From NCBI GenBank assembly GCA_017399325.1, contig JAFQDY010000156.1, positions 1 to 24,845 of the forward strand: a stretch of 24,845 nucleotides of DNA, given 5' to 3'. Made by a program: the position numbers and the translations under genes. Source of the stretch: Oscillospiraceae bacterium (GTDB taxonomy: Bacteria > Bacillota > Clostridia > Oscillospirales > Oscillospiraceae). The stretch's first letter is position 1, and the number at the start of each line of letters is the position of its first letter. Below the pieces are notes generated by a model that was not told where the DNA came from, ran no database searches, and saw only the letters and a program-made list of their open reading frames with translations. Below, piece after piece: positions 23,625-24,845 of the stretch.

Positions 23625-24845
23625 TTAGTATCCATTGCTGATATCCATTACGTGAACTTCTGCGATTCTGTCTGCCGAGCCGATGGCCAAATACTTTTCG
23701 TCCGGGGACAGAGCGATGCTGGACAGAACATTTGCGACAGTGGGGCCATCGAAATAGCCGTGAATATTATAGTTGATAATGCCGATCTGACGCAGGCCGT
23801 TTACCTCGTCGTACTCAAATACATAGCCCAGATCCTCATCGTCACCGGCAACACCCCACAGGTGGGTCTTGTCTTTGTTGGTGACCATGGAGCGGATGGG
23901 GCCGTAAGCGGCAGCGTTGCCCAGATTGAAGACAGTGCCGTCAGCAGATACGATGGCACACAGAGCATCCAAAGTACCCACGAACTTCTTGCCGTCTTTC
24001 CAGTCAACCACACAGGAGGCTACCGCGCGATAGCGGCGGCCGGTCATCTCGGGCAGTTTGATGGACTCATCAAAGGTGAAGGGCTGGGGCAGAATATTTT
24101 CTTTCAGCCACTTGCGGTACTTGTCGTCGATCTCGTTCATACGCTGCAGCGAGACCACCTGCTTGTCCACGATCTGCAGGACGAACTGGGCGGTGTCGAA
24201 ATCGCCGCTTCTGCCGGAGACCACATGGAGTTTGTAGTTGGTACCCTTGTCTTTCTTGTCGAAAGCCATACCGATGACCTTGGAATCCTCAACCTCCAGA
24301 CGGGGCAGGCTTCTCCAGATGCGGATCGCGTCCACTTTGGAGGGATGGAATGCCTGGAAGGGGTTGTTGACGGTATTTTCTTCTGCTACCCGACGCTCAA
24401 CCTTCAGCCGTGCAGCCTCGATCTCCTCGGGGGTCATCTTTCTCTCGTAAATACGGGGATCTTCGCTGACAGGACCACGCTCCCGGTAAACCTTACGGAA
24501 TTCCGCCAGGTTGACACCGCCGGCAGAGGGTCTGACGGTGGTCAGCGGTGCAGTGGACACTTCATCTGTCCAGTACAGACGGTCATTCAGAGGATCATAT
24601 TCCATCTCGGTGACATAGGCCTGTACGCGCTCGGGCTTACCGAACAAGCCGCAGACATAAGGCGATTCGCCGTTATCCGGATCCCAGCGGACCAAATATG
24701 TACGGCTGGGGAAGGTGTACTCGGTCTCGTTGTGGAGGCTGCTGCCGGCAACTGCCAACCACATAACGCCGTCCTTATCGAAGTCAAAGCCGTGTACCCA
24801 CCAGTTGCCATCGTGGGCAGGCAGCGGGAAAATGCCGTCCAGAGG
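23625..24845 (-). CDS. Array paralogue 5 (partial, N-terminus beyond window)
   Basis: The reading frame is open to the window edge, starting with the PLDGIFPLP segment. By alignment with its neighbours about 319 N-terminal residues lie outside. The visible 406 residues include the variable loop AVAGSSLHNETEYTFPSRT, the linker ERKMTPEEIEAARLKVERRV, and the full C-terminal half ending VMDISNGY, three residues longer than most copies. An apparent start at 24764 (MWLAVAG) is internal and not real, because the upstream in-frame codons align with the other copies. It shares SADG, TAQFVLQ and RAVASCVV with paralogue 1, at the opposite end of the array. Function unknown. Confidence 0.85.
   Translation of the reverse strand, partial: PLDGIFPLPAHDGNWWVHGFDFDKDGVMWLAVAGSSLHNETEYTFPSRTYLVRWDPDNGESPYVCGLFGKPERVQAYVTEMEYDPLNDRLYWTDEVSTAPLTTVRPSAGGVNLAEFRKVYRERGPVSEDPRIYERKMTPEEIEAARLKVERRVAEENTVNNPFQAFHPSKVDAIRIWRSLPRLEVEDSKVIGMAFDKKDKGTNYKLHVVSGRSGDFDTAQFVLQIVDKQVVSLQRMNEIDDKYRKWLKENILPQPFTFDESIKLPEMTGRRYRAVASCVVDWKDGKKFVGTLDALCAIVSADGTVFNLGNAAAYGPIRSMVTNKDKTHLWGVAGDDEDLGYVFEYDEVNGLRQIGIINYNIHGYFDGPTVANVLSSIALSPDEKYLAIGSADRIAEVHVMDISNGY

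Larger units (their letters stand above)
14826..24845 (-). repeat. Tandem array of at least five paralogous genes
   Basis: Four complete genes of 724-726 codons and one gene cut by the window edge follow each other head to tail, with gaps of 16, 12, 26 and 30 bases. Each gap holds a ribosome binding site and none holds a terminator or promoter. The four complete products start with nearly the same segment, MFEINEFDYVNRGRYVFE, and all five end near AEVHVMDI. The promoter lies beyond the right edge, so the total copy number is unknown. Confidence 0.95.

Noticed and set aside
23625..24764. Reading array paralogue 5 as a complete 379-residue gene starting at MWLAVAG
   Set aside because: The frame is open to the window edge and the upstream codons align with residues about 319-346 of the other copies, so the gene is simply cut by the window.
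14826..24845. Interpreting the tandem array as CRISPR-like or satellite repeat DNA
   Set aside because: The repeat unit is a full gene with its own start, stop and ribosome binding site. Differences fall in protein-level loops, not in spacers.

Overview
The window looks like a chromosome segment from an anaerobic gut-type Clostridia, probably Oscillospirales-like. This is inferred from the mid-range GC, strong AGGAG-type ribosome binding sites, sigma-A promoters with 17-base spacers, a YesL-type membrane protein, and a dispersed palindromic repeat of a kind I associate with that group. No rRNA, tRNA, CRISPR array, transposase or phage gene was seen, and no gene in the window encodes a transcription factor or a sugar transporter.

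Layout. (1) 97-3346: housekeeping genes. These are the ATPase gene ychF (+) with a terminator, then about 570 bases without a recognised gene (a possible small RNA or broken small ORF ending in a 20-bp hairpin, then a dispersed palindromic repeat), then gpsA and a flavin-reductase-like gene overlapping on the minus strand. (2) 3478-4089: a YczE/YitT-like membrane protein, ending in a bidirectional terminator. (3) 4116-12533, minus strand: a compact eight-gene operon. In transcription order it encodes a neutral-ceramidase-like hydrolase, a TIM-like isomerase, a YjbQ-family protein, a second ceramidase-like hydrolase, a NagA-like deacetylase, a NagB-like isomerase/deaminase, an FGGY sugar kinase and a stand-alone CBM9-like domain. 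(4) 12747-14770, plus strand: a divergent operon of a SIS-domain sugar-phosphate isomerase, a YesL-like membrane protein and an unrecognised membrane-anchored protein. (5) 14826 to the window end, minus strand: a tandem array of at least five paralogous proteins of about 725 residues. They have beta-propeller-like repeats, no signal peptide and no family I can name.

How it may work together. Region 3 reads like a cytosolic pathway for a phosphorylated, probably N-acylated or esterified sugar or polyol: kinase, deacylase, deaminase/isomerase, triose-type isomerase and two zinc amidase-like hydrolases. The substrate cannot be read from the sequence. The NagB-like enzyme has lost canonical catalytic residues, which argues against ordinary GlcNAc use. 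Regions 3 and 4 share a 213-base control region with two good divergent promoters. Region 5 is the most unusual part. Its tandem copies share a near-identical framework but differ sharply in one short loop (about residues 355-373) and in a charged linker (about 445-476), and they show mosaic similarity to one another.
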